From: Undibacterium sp.
GTDB lineage: Bacteria; Pseudomonadota; Gammaproteobacteria; Burkholderiales; Burkholderiaceae_D
DNA length: 60,717 nt
NCBI GenBank assembly: GCA_030645915.1
Contig: JAUSNO010000022.1
Span: forward strand, 1-60,717
Direction: 5' to 3'
The position numbers and the translations under genes were made by a program. The notes beneath the pieces were generated by a model. It ran no database searches and was not told the DNA's origin. It saw only the letters and a program-made list of their open reading frames with translations. Positions 45,997 through 55,564 of this stretch are shown piece by piece. Each line of letters begins with the position of its first letter. Position 1 is the stretch's first letter.

Positions 45997-48900
45997 ATGG
46001 ACAATAGAACCATTTTTACTAAAACTGCGAAGGGCTTGGGCGAGTCGATTGGGAAAACCAAGGCCTTGTCGCGCGATGCCCGCAAGGTCATCATTGAAAT
46101 CAATGGCGTCGCCGCATTCAACGACCTGCTAGCCAAGCTGGATCATTTTTCAGAAGAAAAATTAACGGCGATCCTGGCCAAGCTCAAGGCGGATGACTAC
46201 GTCCGCGAATTTAATCCCCCTCCCATCACCGGTGATGACGAATCCCGGCTTCCCGTTGAAGCCAAGCTTGATGACGCACTGACTGCACTTACCATGGGCG
46301 CCTTCTTGCGCGAACTGGAACCATCTACGCAGGAAACGCAGGGTCCGGATTTCTCCAAAGACGATCCGCTGTTCGCCAGAACAGAAATTGATACCCGCCA
46401 GGATGCCAGCTCTGTTGTGCCAAACGAAGCCAAGGCAAAAGGAAAAAAAAGCGCAGACGCCCCATCACGTCAAAAAAGCGAAGCAAAGGCGAAAAAAGAC
46501 GCTGCTGACAAGGCAAAAAATGTCGCTGACGCAAAGGCGAAAGAAGATGCGGCTTTGATAGCGCGGCAAAAAATTGAAACACAATTAAGCAAGGACGCGG
46601 AACAGCAGAAGCGGCGCGAAGCAGAAGAAAAAAAAGACGCTGCCGAATTAGCGCATCGTGAGGAAGAGGCGCGTAAAGAAAAAGAGAGGCAGAAGGAAGC
46701 GGACGACAGAGCCTGGCACAAGTTTGAAGCAAAAGCGAAACAAGAAGCTGAAGCGTTGGCACTTCAAAAAGCCAAGGCCAAGGCTGAACAGGAATTTGAG
46801 GAAAAACAGCAACGCGAGGCAGAAGAAGATACGCGGGAACGTGCTCGCCTGGTAGCTGAAGAAAAAGCGAGGCAAGTCGCTGAGGAAAAAGAAAAGAAAG
46901 AAAGACAGGAAGCGGAAGAACTTGCCAGAAAATTGGCGAAGGCGCAGAAAGAGAAAGAAGCCGAAGATAAGGCGTGGCAAAAATTTGAGGCAAAAGCGAA
47001 AAAAGAGGCCGAAGAAAAAGCGCAGCGTGAAGCGGAAAAAATGATCGAAGTGCTGGCACGGCAAGCGATGGAAGAGCAGGCAAGAAAAGAAATTGCGGAA
47101 ACAGAGAAGGCGGCGGCTGAAGAGTTGGCACGTCAGGAAGCGCAGCTGAAGGAAAAAAAGGAAGCGGAAGAAGCACTGCAGCGAGAACTGGAAAAAATAG
47201 CCGAGGAGTTTGCACGTATCGCGAGAGACGAACAAGCCAGGAAAGAATTGGCGGAAGAACAGAAAAAGGTCGCCGAAGCGTTGGCAATCAGGGAGACGCA
47301 GCAGCGCGAAGAGAAGGATGCCCGGGAGCTGGCGCAACGCGAAGCGGAGAAAATAGCGGAAGCACTGAAACGTCAAAAAACTGAAGCGCGTTTAAAAAAA
47401 GAGGCTGAAGATAAAGCCAGACGCGAGCTAGAAGCAAAAAATAGGAAGGAAGCCGCTGAATCAGCGCGGCAGAAAATACAAGAAGAAAAAGAGCGGGCAG
47501 AAATTGCGCGCAGACAGGCGGAGGAGAAAGAAAAACAAGACGCCGATGCCTTGGCGAGAGAGCAGGCAGGGCAACAAAGAGAGGCTGACGAAAAAGCGCA
47601 GCGCGAGGCGCAAGAGCAAAGCATGAAAGAGGCTGCAGAGGCGCAAGCGGAACTTGATGCTGAACATGCGTTGCAAATCGGCTTGACTCTAGCGGCCAAC
47701 GCAGCAGACGAGCAACGCGCCAGAGACGAGGTTGAACGGCAAGCGCGCTTACTTGCTGAGGCCCAGGCAAAGCAAGAGCAAGATATGGAGCAGCAAAAAA
47801 CTGCTAAAGACATTGCGGATAAAGTTGAGGAAGAAATAGCCAGGGGGAAAATCAGCGAAGCGGCAAATGCAGCGGAATTGGCTGCTCAAAAAGCGCAAGA
47901 GCAAGCGCGCGTCAATGCGATAGCAAGAGAAAAAGAACAAGCACGGCAAGAAGCGGCGGCGTTGTCGAGAGAAAGAATCGAAGAAAGAAACCGGAAGAAA
48001 ATAGAGCAAAAGAGGCAGCGAGAGGCCGAACGCAAGTTAAGAAGGCATGTTGCAGACATGGCGCCAGTGAATGGCGGAAATCTTTATGGCGCCTCACGCA
48101 GTTGGGGCATGTCATTACTTGGGATTTGTTTTTTAGTGATCGTGGCTCTCCTCGCATGGTCACAGTTAACCAGTTTCGATGAAAAGATTGCACAATTTGA
48201 AAAAGCGGGCAGCGAGCAGTTACAGCAGAAAGTGAAAATTGATCAATTGCATTTTTCTTTTCTGCCGCAACCGCATTGGCGGCTTGAAGGGGTGGCGATA
48301 GGTGAGCAAGGACAGATTAAGGTGCAGCAGGTGAATGCCATACTTGATTTGGGCGCTCTTTCAGAGGAGACCCCAACATTCAAGTCAATTGAGTTTCAGT
48401 CGCCGGTTCTCAATGAAGAAGGTTTGAGCTGGCTGTTGTTTGGTCGTTCACAAAAACAAAGTATCCGGGTCAATCACATTTCCGCCAGCAGCGCAAAATT
48501 TAGTACGCCCCACATTAATTTGGGCGATTTCGAGGTTGAAGCAGAAATTGGTGCCGGTAATAGCTGGAAAAAAATGACGCTACAGTCAACCAATAAAGAG
48601 ATGAACATTGAGCTGCAGCCTAAGGGTGAGCAAGTGCAGATCAAGTTCAATGCAAAGACACTTGCAGTGCCTTTTGGCTCAAGCTTAAAGTTCAGCACAT
48701 TTAGTGCAGAAGGCATTCTTGAGCGAAGTGCAGTAGCGCTGTCTAAATTTTATGGCGTCATCTACGATGGCACGCTGACTGGCAACGCCAGATTAAGCTG
48801 GGATAAAAACTGGCTGCTCAAAGGTGACGTAAAAGCGAAACAGATTGACGTGGCGAAGTGGTTGCCGGAATTGTTTCAAAACGGTGAACTCGAAGGGAGC

Positions 48901-49287
48901 GGAAAATTTACCATGCAGGCGCGCGAGATCGGCAAACTTTTTGCTTCACAACGCATGAATGGTAATTTTTTGGCGCGTAATGGAACTATCCAAGGGGTCG
49001 ATCTGGTCAAACAGCTGCAGGGTGGCGACAATACGGGAACTTCCTCCTTTAATGATCTGGCCGGTTGGTTTTCCTACGATACAGGACGAATAAAATTGGG
49101 CAATGTAAAACTGACAGCCGGCCTGGTGTCCGCAATCGGGAATGCGGATGTCGACAGCAATCAAGAAATTAGTGGCCGTTTTTCCGTTGATCTGGAAACT
49201 CCGGTCAGGAAAGCGCATGTTGACCTTGTGGTGTCCGGTCATCTTGGGAAACCGCATTTCGACTCCACTTCAACCGGTTCAAGGTAA
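45997..49287 (+). CDS. Large coiled-coil protein with winged-helix-like start and AsmA-like C-terminal domain
   Basis: A 1096-residue protein with an unusual order. Residues 1-75 form a small helical domain (TAKGLGESIGKTKALSRDAR, ending KLKADDYVREF) resembling winged-helix-like modules of betaproteobacterial signalling proteins. About 145-690 is an uninterrupted Glu/Ala/Lys/Arg/Gln helical rod with internal repeats (52-residue units at 343-394 and 395-446). One TM helix follows (about 703-724, LLGICFLVIVALLAW), then an AsmA-like C-terminal part of ~370 residues with LHFSFLPQPHWRLEGVAIGE and the repeated beta pattern ending near DVDSNQEISGRFSVDL. The rod should be cytoplasmic and the AsmA-like part periplasmic. 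The function is unknown; envelope lipid handling is a family-based guess. Confidence 0.85.
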   Translation: MDNRTIFTKTAKGLGESIGKTKALSRDARKVIIEINGVAAFNDLLAKLDHFSEEKLTAILAKLKADDYVREFNPPPITGDDESRLPVEAKLDDALTALTMGAFLRELEPSTQETQGPDFSKDDPLFARTEIDTRQDASSVVPNEAKAKGKKSADAPSRQKSEAKAKKDAADKAKNVADAKAKEDAALIARQKIETQLSKDAEQQKRREAEEKKDAAELAHREEEARKEKERQKEADDRAWHKFEAKAKQEAEALALQKAKAKAEQEFEEKQQREAEEDTRERARLVAEEKARQVAEEKEKKERQEAEELARKLAKAQKEKEAEDKAWQKFEAKAKKEAEEKAQREAEKMIEVLARQAMEEQARKEIAETEKAAAEELARQEAQLKEKKEAEEALQRELEKIAEEFARIARDEQARKELAEEQKKVAEALAIRETQQREEKDARELAQREAEKIAEALKRQKTEARLKKEAEDKARRELEAKNRKEAAESARQKIQEEKERAEIARRQAEEKEKQDADALAREQAGQQREADEKAQREAQEQSMKEAAEAQAELDAEHALQIGLTLAANAADEQRARDEVERQARLLAEAQAKQEQDMEQQKTAKDIADKVEEEIARGKISEAANAAELAAQKAQEQARVNAIAREKEQARQEAAALSRERIEERNRKKIEQKRQREAERKLRRHVADMAPVNGGNLYGASRSWGMSLLGICFLVIVALLAWSQLTSFDEKIAQFEKAGSEQLQQKVKIDQLHFSFLPQPHWRLEGVAIGEQGQIKVQQVNAILDLGALSEETPTFKSIEFQSPVLNEEGLSWLLFGRSQKQSIRVNHISASSAKFSTPHINLGDFEVEAEIGAGNSWKKMTLQSTNKEMNIELQPKGEQVQIKFNAKTLAVPFGSSLKFSTFSAEGILERSAVALSKFYGVIYDGTLTGNARLSWDKNWLLKGDVKAKQIDVAKWLPELFQNGELEGSGKFTMQAREIGKLFASQRMNGNFLARNGTIQGVDLVKQLQGGDNTGTSSFNDLAGWFSYDTGRIKLGNVKLTAGLVSAIGNADVDSNQEISGRFSVDLETPVRKAHVDLVVSGHLGKPHFDSTSTGSR
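47023..47334 (+). repeat. Tandem 156-bp coding repeat (two units) in the coiled-coil gene
   Basis: Units 47023-47178 and 47179-47334 each encode 52 residues starting QRE.EK and sharing EQARKE.AE, and a third partial unit starts at 47335 (QREAEKIAEALKRQ). The DNA has diverged more than the protein pattern, so the duplication is old or held by selection for helix register. Confidence 0.7.
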
Positions 49288-49292
49288 TCATC

Positions 49293-50705
49293 ATGCTTTA
49301 TTTAGTATTGAATCTGGCGCTGGCGCTAGGTGTTTGTGTTTTATTGTTTTGGCAGCAAAGTAAACATGTCACATTCAGCAAACGTGTTTTTACCGGATTG
49401 GGTTTGGGCGTGTTGCTTGGCACGGCGTTTCAGCTGATGTATGGAGTTGAATCTGGTGTCGTGAGCGACACCAATGCTTACCTCGATATCGTTGGCACAG
49501 GTTATGTCAAATTACTGCAGATGATCATCATGCCTTTGATCATGGTCTCGATTATCGCGGCGATACTCAAGCTAAGCGATGTAGGATCACTGGGAAAAAT
49601 CAGCGCCTTGACTATCGGCATCCTGATGCTGACGACCATGGTCGCTGCGGTGGTCGGCATAATGATGGCCAAGGCGTTCGGCCTGACTGCGGTCGGACTG
49701 AGCGCGAGCGCAGCCGAACTCGCGCGTGGCCAGTATTTGCAAGGCGCGGTGTCGACAGCAAAGACGATTTCCCTGCCAAGCATGGTGCTCAGTTTCATTC
49801 CAGCCAATCCATTCCTTGACATGACGGGTGCGCGCAAGACCTCGACCATCGCGGTGGTGCTGTTCTCGATTTTTATTGGTATCTCTGCCACCGGCATCGC
49901 GTTGAAGAAACCCGATATCTTTGCCTCATTCAAGCATTTTGTTGAGGTCGCCCATGTCATCGTGATGCGCATGGTGACGCTCGTATTGCGCCTGACGCCA
50001 TATGGCGTGTTTGCCCTGATGACACAAGTCGTCGCCAGCTCCAGTGTGCACGACATTTTTAATCTGATCAGTTTTGTCATGGCGTCCTATAGCGCCATTT
50101 TGATCATGTTTGCCATACACCTGAGCCTGGTTTTTGCGGTTGGCCTGAACCCGGTGCGCTATGTGAAGAAAATCTTTCCGGTATTGTTGTTTGCTTTCAC
50201 TTCGCGCACCAGTGCGGGCGCGATACCGATGAGCGTTCAGACCCAGACCACACGGCTTGGGACTGCGGAAGGTATTGCCAATTTTGCCGCTTCGTTCGGT
50301 GCGACCATCGGCCAGAACGGTTGTGCCGGTATCTATCCGGCTATGCTGGCGTTCATGATCGCCCCTACGGTGGGCATTGATCCGATGACGTTTTCTTTCA
50401 TATTGCCGTTGATTCTCATCATCACGGTCAGCTCGGTCGGTGTTGCCGGTGTGGGTGGTGGCGCCACCTTTGCTGCGCTCATCGTTTTATCGGCGATGGA
50501 TTTGCCGGTTGCGCTGGCCGGTTTGCTGATTTCGATAGAGCCGCTGATCGACATGGGCCGCACGGCACTCAACGTTAGCGGTTCAATCACTGCCGGTACG
50601 GTGACCAGTCGCTTGCTCGGTGCGACCGATATGCGTATTTTCAATAGCGATGCCGAGGTCAATCTCGATGACGAAGGAGAAGTGAATTTGCCTGGTTCTG
50701 CATGA
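49293..50705 (+). CDS. tcyP: L-cystine/dicarboxylate symporter of the DAACS family (TcyP/YdjN type)
   Basis: A 470-residue sodium- or proton-coupled symporter with eight-plus membrane helices. The transport core reads FAFTSRTSAGAIPMSVQTQT, then GIANFAASFGATIGQNGCAG with IYPAMLAFMIAPTVG. This resembles the TcyP/YdjN cystine branch rather than DctA or GltP. Cystine uptake is thus the best guess, and dicarboxylate uptake is less likely. AAGG eight bases upstream and a 5-nt gap from the AsmA-like gene suggest co-transcription. Confidence 0.85.
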   Translation: MLYLVLNLALALGVCVLLFWQQSKHVTFSKRVFTGLGLGVLLGTAFQLMYGVESGVVSDTNAYLDIVGTGYVKLLQMIIMPLIMVSIIAAILKLSDVGSLGKISALTIGILMLTTMVAAVVGIMMAKAFGLTAVGLSASAAELARGQYLQGAVSTAKTISLPSMVLSFIPANPFLDMTGARKTSTIAVVLFSIFIGISATGIALKKPDIFASFKHFVEVAHVIVMRMVTLVLRLTPYGVFALMTQVVASSSVHDIFNLISFVMASYSAILIMFAIHLSLVFAVGLNPVRYVKKIFPVLLFAFTSRTSAGAIPMSVQTQTTRLGTAEGIANFAASFGATIGQNGCAGIYPAMLAFMIAPTVGIDPMTFSFILPLILIITVSSVGVAGVGGGATFAALIVLSAMDLPVALAGLLISIEPLIDMGRTALNVSGSITAGTVTSRLLGATDMRIFNSDAEVNLDDEGEVNLPGSA

Positions 50706-50795
50706 CGAGATTAGCAGGTCATTTTTCGGTGATGTCGCATCAGCCGGTGCACAACACATTTCAATAAAACACATTACGCTAAAAGAGGAGAGCAA

Positions 50796-52937
50796 GTGTC
50801 GTATTCAACTATTCCCGCCGTCCTGACTTCGATCTCAGTTTCCATCACAATTGCCATGCTAACGTCGACAATTGCAGAAGCTGTAGTACCTGTCCCGCCT
50901 GTCGCGGCGAAAACAGCATGGCAAGAAACCCGTCACGGCGAGGTGGTGACGGATGACTATCGCTGGTTGCAGAAAAAAGAAAACCCGGAAGTCATTGCGC
51001 ATCTCAACGCCGAGAATGCCTATACCGAGGCGATGACGTCAGGCATCAAGCCACTGGCAGATAAGTTGTATGGCGAAATCAAAGGGCGTATGCAGGAGGT
51101 GGATCTGTCGGTGCCGGCACGGCGTGGTGCTTATTATTATTACAGCCGTACCGAGGCGGGAAAGCAGTATCCGGTCAATTGCCGCCGGCATGCCGATGCC
51201 AGGTTAGCCTACGATGACAAGGCTCCCGAAGAAATTTTATTGAATCAAAATATGCTGGCGGAAGGGCAGAAATTTTTCGCAATAGCGGCGATGGCGGTAA
51301 GTCCGAATGATAAATTGCTTGCCTACACGACTGATACCACGGGTTACAGGCAATTTAAACTCCGCATCAAGAATCTGACGACAGGGAAACTGCTTAATGT
51401 CTATGCCGACAGAGTCACTTCTATCGCTTGGGCGGCCGATAACAAGACCTTGTTTTATGTGCAGGAAGACCCTGTCACCAAGCGCTCAGACCGGCTGTTC
51501 CGCATGGTATTGGGCAAGCCGGCGGTGCAGATCTATCACGAGGCAATCGAGCAGTATGCATTGCAGGTTCGCACCACGCATGACAAGCAATTTATTGTTC
51601 TCGATGCCCAGGCGACAGATACCAGCGAAGTCAAGTTACTGGCTGCAAATACGCCAAACGGCAAATTTCGTTCCATCCTCGGGCGCGAACAAGGGCATCG
51701 ATACGATGTAGAGCATAGAAACGGCGAGTTATACATTACCACCAACAAGGATGCAAAAAATTTCCGCGTCGTGGTCGCGCCATCGGCGACACCCGATGCA
51801 AGATACTGGCGAGAGCTAGTCCCGCATGACAAGGATGTACTGGTGTTTGGCACTGAAATATTTCACGACTATCTGGTTGTCAGTGAAAAGACGCTGGCGC
51901 TCAACCGTTCACGCATATATGACTTCGCCAGCAAGCAGTGGAAGAGTGTGAAATTCGATGACCCTGTGTATCTGGCAAAGAGCGCCGGTACACCGGAATA
52001 TACTTCGACGCGATATCGGCTCTCGTATCAATCCCCGGTCACGCCGCCAACGGTGATGGATGTCGACATGGCCAGCGGTGAACGTTACATCCTGAAACAG
52101 CAAGAAGTGGTGGGTGGTTATGATCCCAGTCGTTACGAAAGCCGCCGCTTATGGGCCACGGCACGCGATGGTGTGAAGGTGCCATTGTGGGCAGTCTACA
52201 AAAAAGGCGTAAAGTTTGACGGTGCTGCACCCTTGCTGCTGTACTCATACGGCAGTTATGGATATTCCACTGAAGCGAGTTTCTCGTTAAGTCGTATCAG
52301 CATGCTGGAGCGCGGTGTGATCTACGTGCAGTCGCATATCCGTGGCGGTACCGATATGGGCGAAAGCTGGCACGATGATGGCATGCTGATGAAAAAGAAA
52401 AACACTTTCAATGATTTTGTCGACAGCGCAGAATTTCTGGTCAAGGAAAAATGGACCCGCCCTGACCGTTTAATCATTCAGGGCGGCAGTGCCGGTGGCT
52501 TATTGATGGGAGCGGTAGTCAACATGCGCCCGGATTTATTCCATGCCGTGCACGCAGCGGTGCCTTTTGTCGATGTCATGAACACGATGATGGATGCAAC
52601 GTTGCCGCTGACGACGGGTGAATATCTGGAGTGGGGCAATCCAAATGAAAAACCCGCCTACGACTACATGCGCAGCTACTCCCCTTACGACAACATCGAG
52701 CGCAAGGCATATCCGGCGATCCTGGTCACGACCAGTCTGAACGACAGCCAGGTCATGTACTGGGAACCGGCCAAATACGTCGCCAAGCTGCGTGCTTTCA
52801 AGACTGACAGTAATCCATTACTGTTAAAAACCAACATGGCAGCAGGACACGGCGGCGCATCCGGCCGTTACGACGCGATACGTGAAGGCGCGTTCAACAT
52901 GGCGTGGATGTTTTCTCAGTGGGGTATTGCGGAGTAG
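50796..52937 (+). CDS. ptrB: Oligopeptidase B (S9A prolyl-oligopeptidase family)
   Basis: The 713-residue serine peptidase cleaves after Arg/Lys in short peptides. It has a seven-bladed propeller region (about 90-430) and a C-terminal hydrolase domain with nucleophile S565 in IIQGGSAGGLLMGAV, Asp in LNDSQV and His in MAAGHGGASGR. TTGEYLEWGNP carries the acidic residues typical of oligopeptidase B. It begins at GTG 50796 with AGAGGAG upstream. Unlike the cytoplasmic E. coli enzyme, the N-terminus (VLTSISVSITIAMLTSTIAE) looks like a signal peptide, so it may be periplasmic. Confidence 0.92.
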   Translation: MSYSTIPAVLTSISVSITIAMLTSTIAEAVVPVPPVAAKTAWQETRHGEVVTDDYRWLQKKENPEVIAHLNAENAYTEAMTSGIKPLADKLYGEIKGRMQEVDLSVPARRGAYYYYSRTEAGKQYPVNCRRHADARLAYDDKAPEEILLNQNMLAEGQKFFAIAAMAVSPNDKLLAYTTDTTGYRQFKLRIKNLTTGKLLNVYADRVTSIAWAADNKTLFYVQEDPVTKRSDRLFRMVLGKPAVQIYHEAIEQYALQVRTTHDKQFIVLDAQATDTSEVKLLAANTPNGKFRSILGREQGHRYDVEHRNGELYITTNKDAKNFRVVVAPSATPDARYWRELVPHDKDVLVFGTEIFHDYLVVSEKTLALNRSRIYDFASKQWKSVKFDDPVYLAKSAGTPEYTSTRYRLSYQSPVTPPTVMDVDMASGERYILKQQEVVGGYDPSRYESRRLWATARDGVKVPLWAVYKKGVKFDGAAPLLLYSYGSYGYSTEASFSLSRISMLERGVIYVQSHIRGGTDMGESWHDDGMLMKKKNTFNDFVDSAEFLVKEKWTRPDRLIIQGGSAGGLLMGAVVNMRPDLFHAVHAAVPFVDVMNTMMDATLPLTTGEYLEWGNPNEKPAYDYMRSYSPYDNIERKAYPAILVTTSLNDSQVMYWEPAKYVAKLRAFKTDSNPLLLKTNMAAGHGGASGRYDAIREGAFNMAWMFSQWGIAE

Positions 52938-52938
52938 C

Positions 52939-53601
52939 GTGGAACAAGTCAAGCACATTATGAATAAACATATACCGCTGTCAGCGCCTGAACTCAATGC
53001 GTTAAGTCATCGCACGCTGGACCATTACAATCAGCGTGCCGAGGACTTTTTTGCTGGTACGCGTGACCATGATGTCAGCCAGAATATCGCGGCCTTACTA
53101 CACTATATCGATGCGCCAGCGCCATTTGTATTGCTCGATCTGGGTTGCGGTCCGGGGCGTGATCTTAAGACCTTTAGCGAACTAGGGCATCGGGCAGTGG
53201 GCGTCGATGGTAGCGCACGTTTTGCCGAAATGGCGCGCGCGTATAGCGGTTGCGAAGTATGGCAGCAGGATTTTCTTAAACTCGATTTGCCGGCTGCGTA
53301 TTTTGACGGCGTGTATGCCAATGCCTCGTTATTTCATGTGCCCAGCCAGGCGCTACCGCGTGTTTTGCAACAGTTACACGCGACGCTTAAGCCCAATGGG
53401 GTGTTATTTAGCTCTAATCCGCGTGGCAATAACGAGGAGGGCTGGAATCAGGATAGATACGGCGCGTATCACGATCTGGAGAGCTGGCGCGCGTATATGA
53501 CGGTGGCGGGTTTTGTCGAGTTGACGCATTTTTATCGCCCGCCAGGCTTGCCGATAGCCCAGCAGCATTGGCTGGCGAGCGTCTGGCGAAAGGTCTCGTA
53601 A
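52939..53601 (+). CDS. Class I SAM-dependent methyltransferase
   Basis: The ~220-residue protein has the SAM-binding motif FVLLDLGCGPGRDLKTF, an acidic VGVDGS motif II, and SLFHVPSQALPRVLQQLHAT typical of Methyltransf_11/25 domains. The acceptor is unknown. The start is either GTG 52939, one base after the ptrB stop with GGAG just upstream, or ATG 52960. I chose the first because of the ribosome site and coupling. Confidence 0.88.
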   Translation: MEQVKHIMNKHIPLSAPELNALSHRTLDHYNQRAEDFFAGTRDHDVSQNIAALLHYIDAPAPFVLLDLGCGPGRDLKTFSELGHRAVGVDGSARFAEMARAYSGCEVWQQDFLKLDLPAAYFDGVYANASLFHVPSQALPRVLQQLHATLKPNGVLFSSNPRGNNEEGWNQDRYGAYHDLESWRAYMTVAGFVELTHFYRPPGLPIAQQHWLASVWRKVS

Positions 53602-53667
53602 CGGGAGCTGCCTGCGTTCTGCCGGTGCTAAAAATCGATGTCAGGCGCATGCATTGATCAATGCTGC

Positions 53668-54120
53668 CTATTCACCGACCACCTGCTTATACACGGGCCC
53701 CCATTGCGGATGGCCGATCTCTTTTTTGGTCAAACTAAAACCCGGATCAGCGGCGCGCGCAGCCAGAAATGCCTGTTTGCATTCTTCGGTGCGCTTTGAA
53801 GTGCAATAGATGAAGGCGAGATATTTGTGCGCTAACGAAGCATCTTTTTTAACAGTAAAACCTGCTGCCAGTGCTTCTGTCAGGGACTTTTCTGCCTCGG
53901 GATACTGTGCTTCTTCGTATGAGCGTATTCCTGACAACAAGGCTTTTTCGCCCGGACGCGCCGATAGATCCGATAAGCCAACCTGTGCTTCCGGCGTGGC
54001 GCAAGCTGTTAGCAAGGTCGCCAATGACAGCGCAACAAGTGCAGTGCAGAGACGTTGAGCGTTAAAACCGATGAGCGATTTTGACTTCTTTTTCTGTATT
54101 GACTTCAATCGTGACTGCAT
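53668..54120 (-). CDS. Small TPR-like lipoprotein (TssQ-type)
   Basis: About 150 residues. A long basic signal segment ends in the lipobox LTAC (LATLLTACATPEAQ), so the mature protein is lipid-anchored. The rest forms two to three TPR-like helix pairs (GIRSYEEAQYPEAEKSLTEA and LAHKYLAFIYCTSKRTEECK). It ends at HPQWGPVYKQV, a pattern I associate with TssQ-type T6SS-associated lipoproteins, although no secretion genes are present here. GGAGA precedes ATG 54120. It overlaps the 3' end of the kinase gene by 59 nt, showing coupling. Confidence 0.75.
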   Translation of the reverse strand: MQSRLKSIQKKKSKSLIGFNAQRLCTALVALSLATLLTACATPEAQVGLSDLSARPGEKALLSGIRSYEEAQYPEAEKSLTEALAAGFTVKKDASLAHKYLAFIYCTSKRTEECKQAFLAARAADPGFSLTKKEIGHPQWGPVYKQVVGE

Positions 54121-55564
54121 GGTTATCGTCTCCATTCTTGATTTCAATTTTATGTTTACCCACAGGCAGATTGAGTTTGGTCAAGGGCGGTGCAATGCCT
54201 TTGGCCTGGCCATCGACAAAAACTTCTCCCCAGGGTGAAACTGCAATGTGCACCGAGCCAAGACTGATGGGCACTGGTTCAACTTTGGGCACTGCTGGCG
54301 CTGGTTTGGCCTTGGCTGCTTTGGCTAAAGCCAGTGCTTTTTTGTCGGGTGTTGCTGGCTTGACTATCTCCGGTTCTTCGATGACGGCAAGCGGGACTGT
54401 GGCCTTTTCTGCAGGCGTTGTTTCGACTGGCGGGATAGTGGCGACTGCCTGTTCCGGTGCGGCCACCAACGGCGCCGGTTTTGGGACAGATGGCTTCAGC
54501 GAGATCCATAATGTCAGGCCAACCGCCAGTATTCCGGCAGCGGCAAACATCATCTGCCGCGAACCAGTCCCGGTTTTTTTTACAATTCTGTCGTCTTTTG
54601 TGGCAATGGTCTTACCTTGTTCCGGGTTCTGGATTTTTGCGATGATGCGTTCGGTTCTTTCCTTTTCTAAAAACCGATTCAGGTCACGCGCCATGTCAGA
54701 GGCACGCTGATAACGGTCAGCGGGTTTTTTTGCCAGTGCTTTAGCCGCTATGCGCGCCAAACGCAAAGGCACATCAGATTTGATTTCCTGTGGCGGCACT
54801 GCTGCATGATGCGTAATGGCATGGAGTAAGCCGGGAACGTCGTTACCTTTGAATGGCAATTGGCCACACAGTAACTGATATAACATCACCCCCAGAGAGA
54901 AGATATCGGTGCGCGCATCGACTGTCTCGCTCTTGGCCTGTTCTGGTGACATGTAGTTGGGCGTACCCAATAAGCGGCGTTCCGAGAGCTGATCCTGGCC
55001 TTGGGTGGCGTCGACATCGGTCAGCTGGCGCGAGGCGCTGGCAATGCCGAAATCGAGTACCTTGGGCGTGGAAGTGCCGACAATAAAAATATTGGCGGGT
55101 TTGATATCGCGATGGATTACACCGTTTTCATGCGCATAATCCAAGGCATTGGCGATGCGCCCTATCATGTCGGCAATCTGCTTATAGGTGAACTGGTGGC
55201 CACTGGCCAGCATTTCACTGAGTTCTTTGCCTTCCAGATACTCCATGACAATGAATAACAAATCCCCCGTTTTATCGGCGTCATACACGGTCACGATATT
55301 CGGATGATTGAGTCGTCCGGCAGCCCTTGCTTCCTGTATGAAGTGTTTTTCAAACAGTTGCCTTTGATTTGCCGGAAGTTTAGGGTTGAGAACCTTAATG
55401 GCGACCTTGCGTCCAATCATGGGATCGCGGAAAAGGTAAACGATTCCCACGGATCCATGACCAATTTCACGTTCATAGACAAAGCGTCCTATGCGGCCTT
55501 TGGGGATGAGCGTAGGGTTAGATAAAGAAGCGAGATGCAGATCAGCAGTCATGGACGTTAGCAT
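54062..55564 (-). CDS. Membrane Ser/Thr protein kinase with C-terminal PEGA domain
   Basis: A 500-residue Hanks-type kinase. It has the glycine loop IGHGSVGIVYLF, catalytic Lys in VAIKVL, IHRDIKPANIF, DFGIAS and PNYMSPEQA, all intact, so activity is expected. A TM helix (about 338-356, MMFAAAGILAVGLTLWISL) is followed by a Pro/Ala-rich linker. A PEGA domain (about 435-500, HIAVSPWGEVFVDGQAKG) lies outside the membrane. The downstream small lipoprotein overlaps it, so the pair may form a periplasm-sensing unit. The substrate is unknown and no phosphatase gene is adjacent. Confidence 0.93.
   Translation of the reverse strand: MLTSMTADLHLASLSNPTLIPKGRIGRFVYEREIGHGSVGIVYLFRDPMIGRKVAIKVLNPKLPANQRQLFEKHFIQEARAAGRLNHPNIVTVYDADKTGDLLFIVMEYLEGKELSEMLASGHQFTYKQIADMIGRIANALDYAHENGVIHRDIKPANIFIVGTSTPKVLDFGIASASRQLTDVDATQGQDQLSERRLLGTPNYMSPEQAKSETVDARTDIFSLGVMLYQLLCGQLPFKGNDVPGLLHAITHHAAVPPQEIKSDVPLRLARIAAKALAKKPADRYQRASDMARDLNRFLEKERTERIIAKIQNPEQGKTIATKDDRIVKKTGTGSRQMMFAAAGILAVGLTLWISLKPSVPKPAPLVAAPEQAVATIPPVETTPAEKATVPLAVIEEPEIVKPATPDKKALALAKAAKAKPAPAVPKVEPVPISLGSVHIAVSPWGEVFVDGQAKGIAPPLTKLNLPVGKHKIEIKNGDDNHAVTIEVNTEKEVKIAHRF

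Noticed and set aside
46325..47376. Minus-strand open frames opposite the coiled-coil gene
   Set aside because: The Leu/Phe/Pro/Ser-rich translations are the antisense of Glu/Lys/Ala codons, not a membrane protein.
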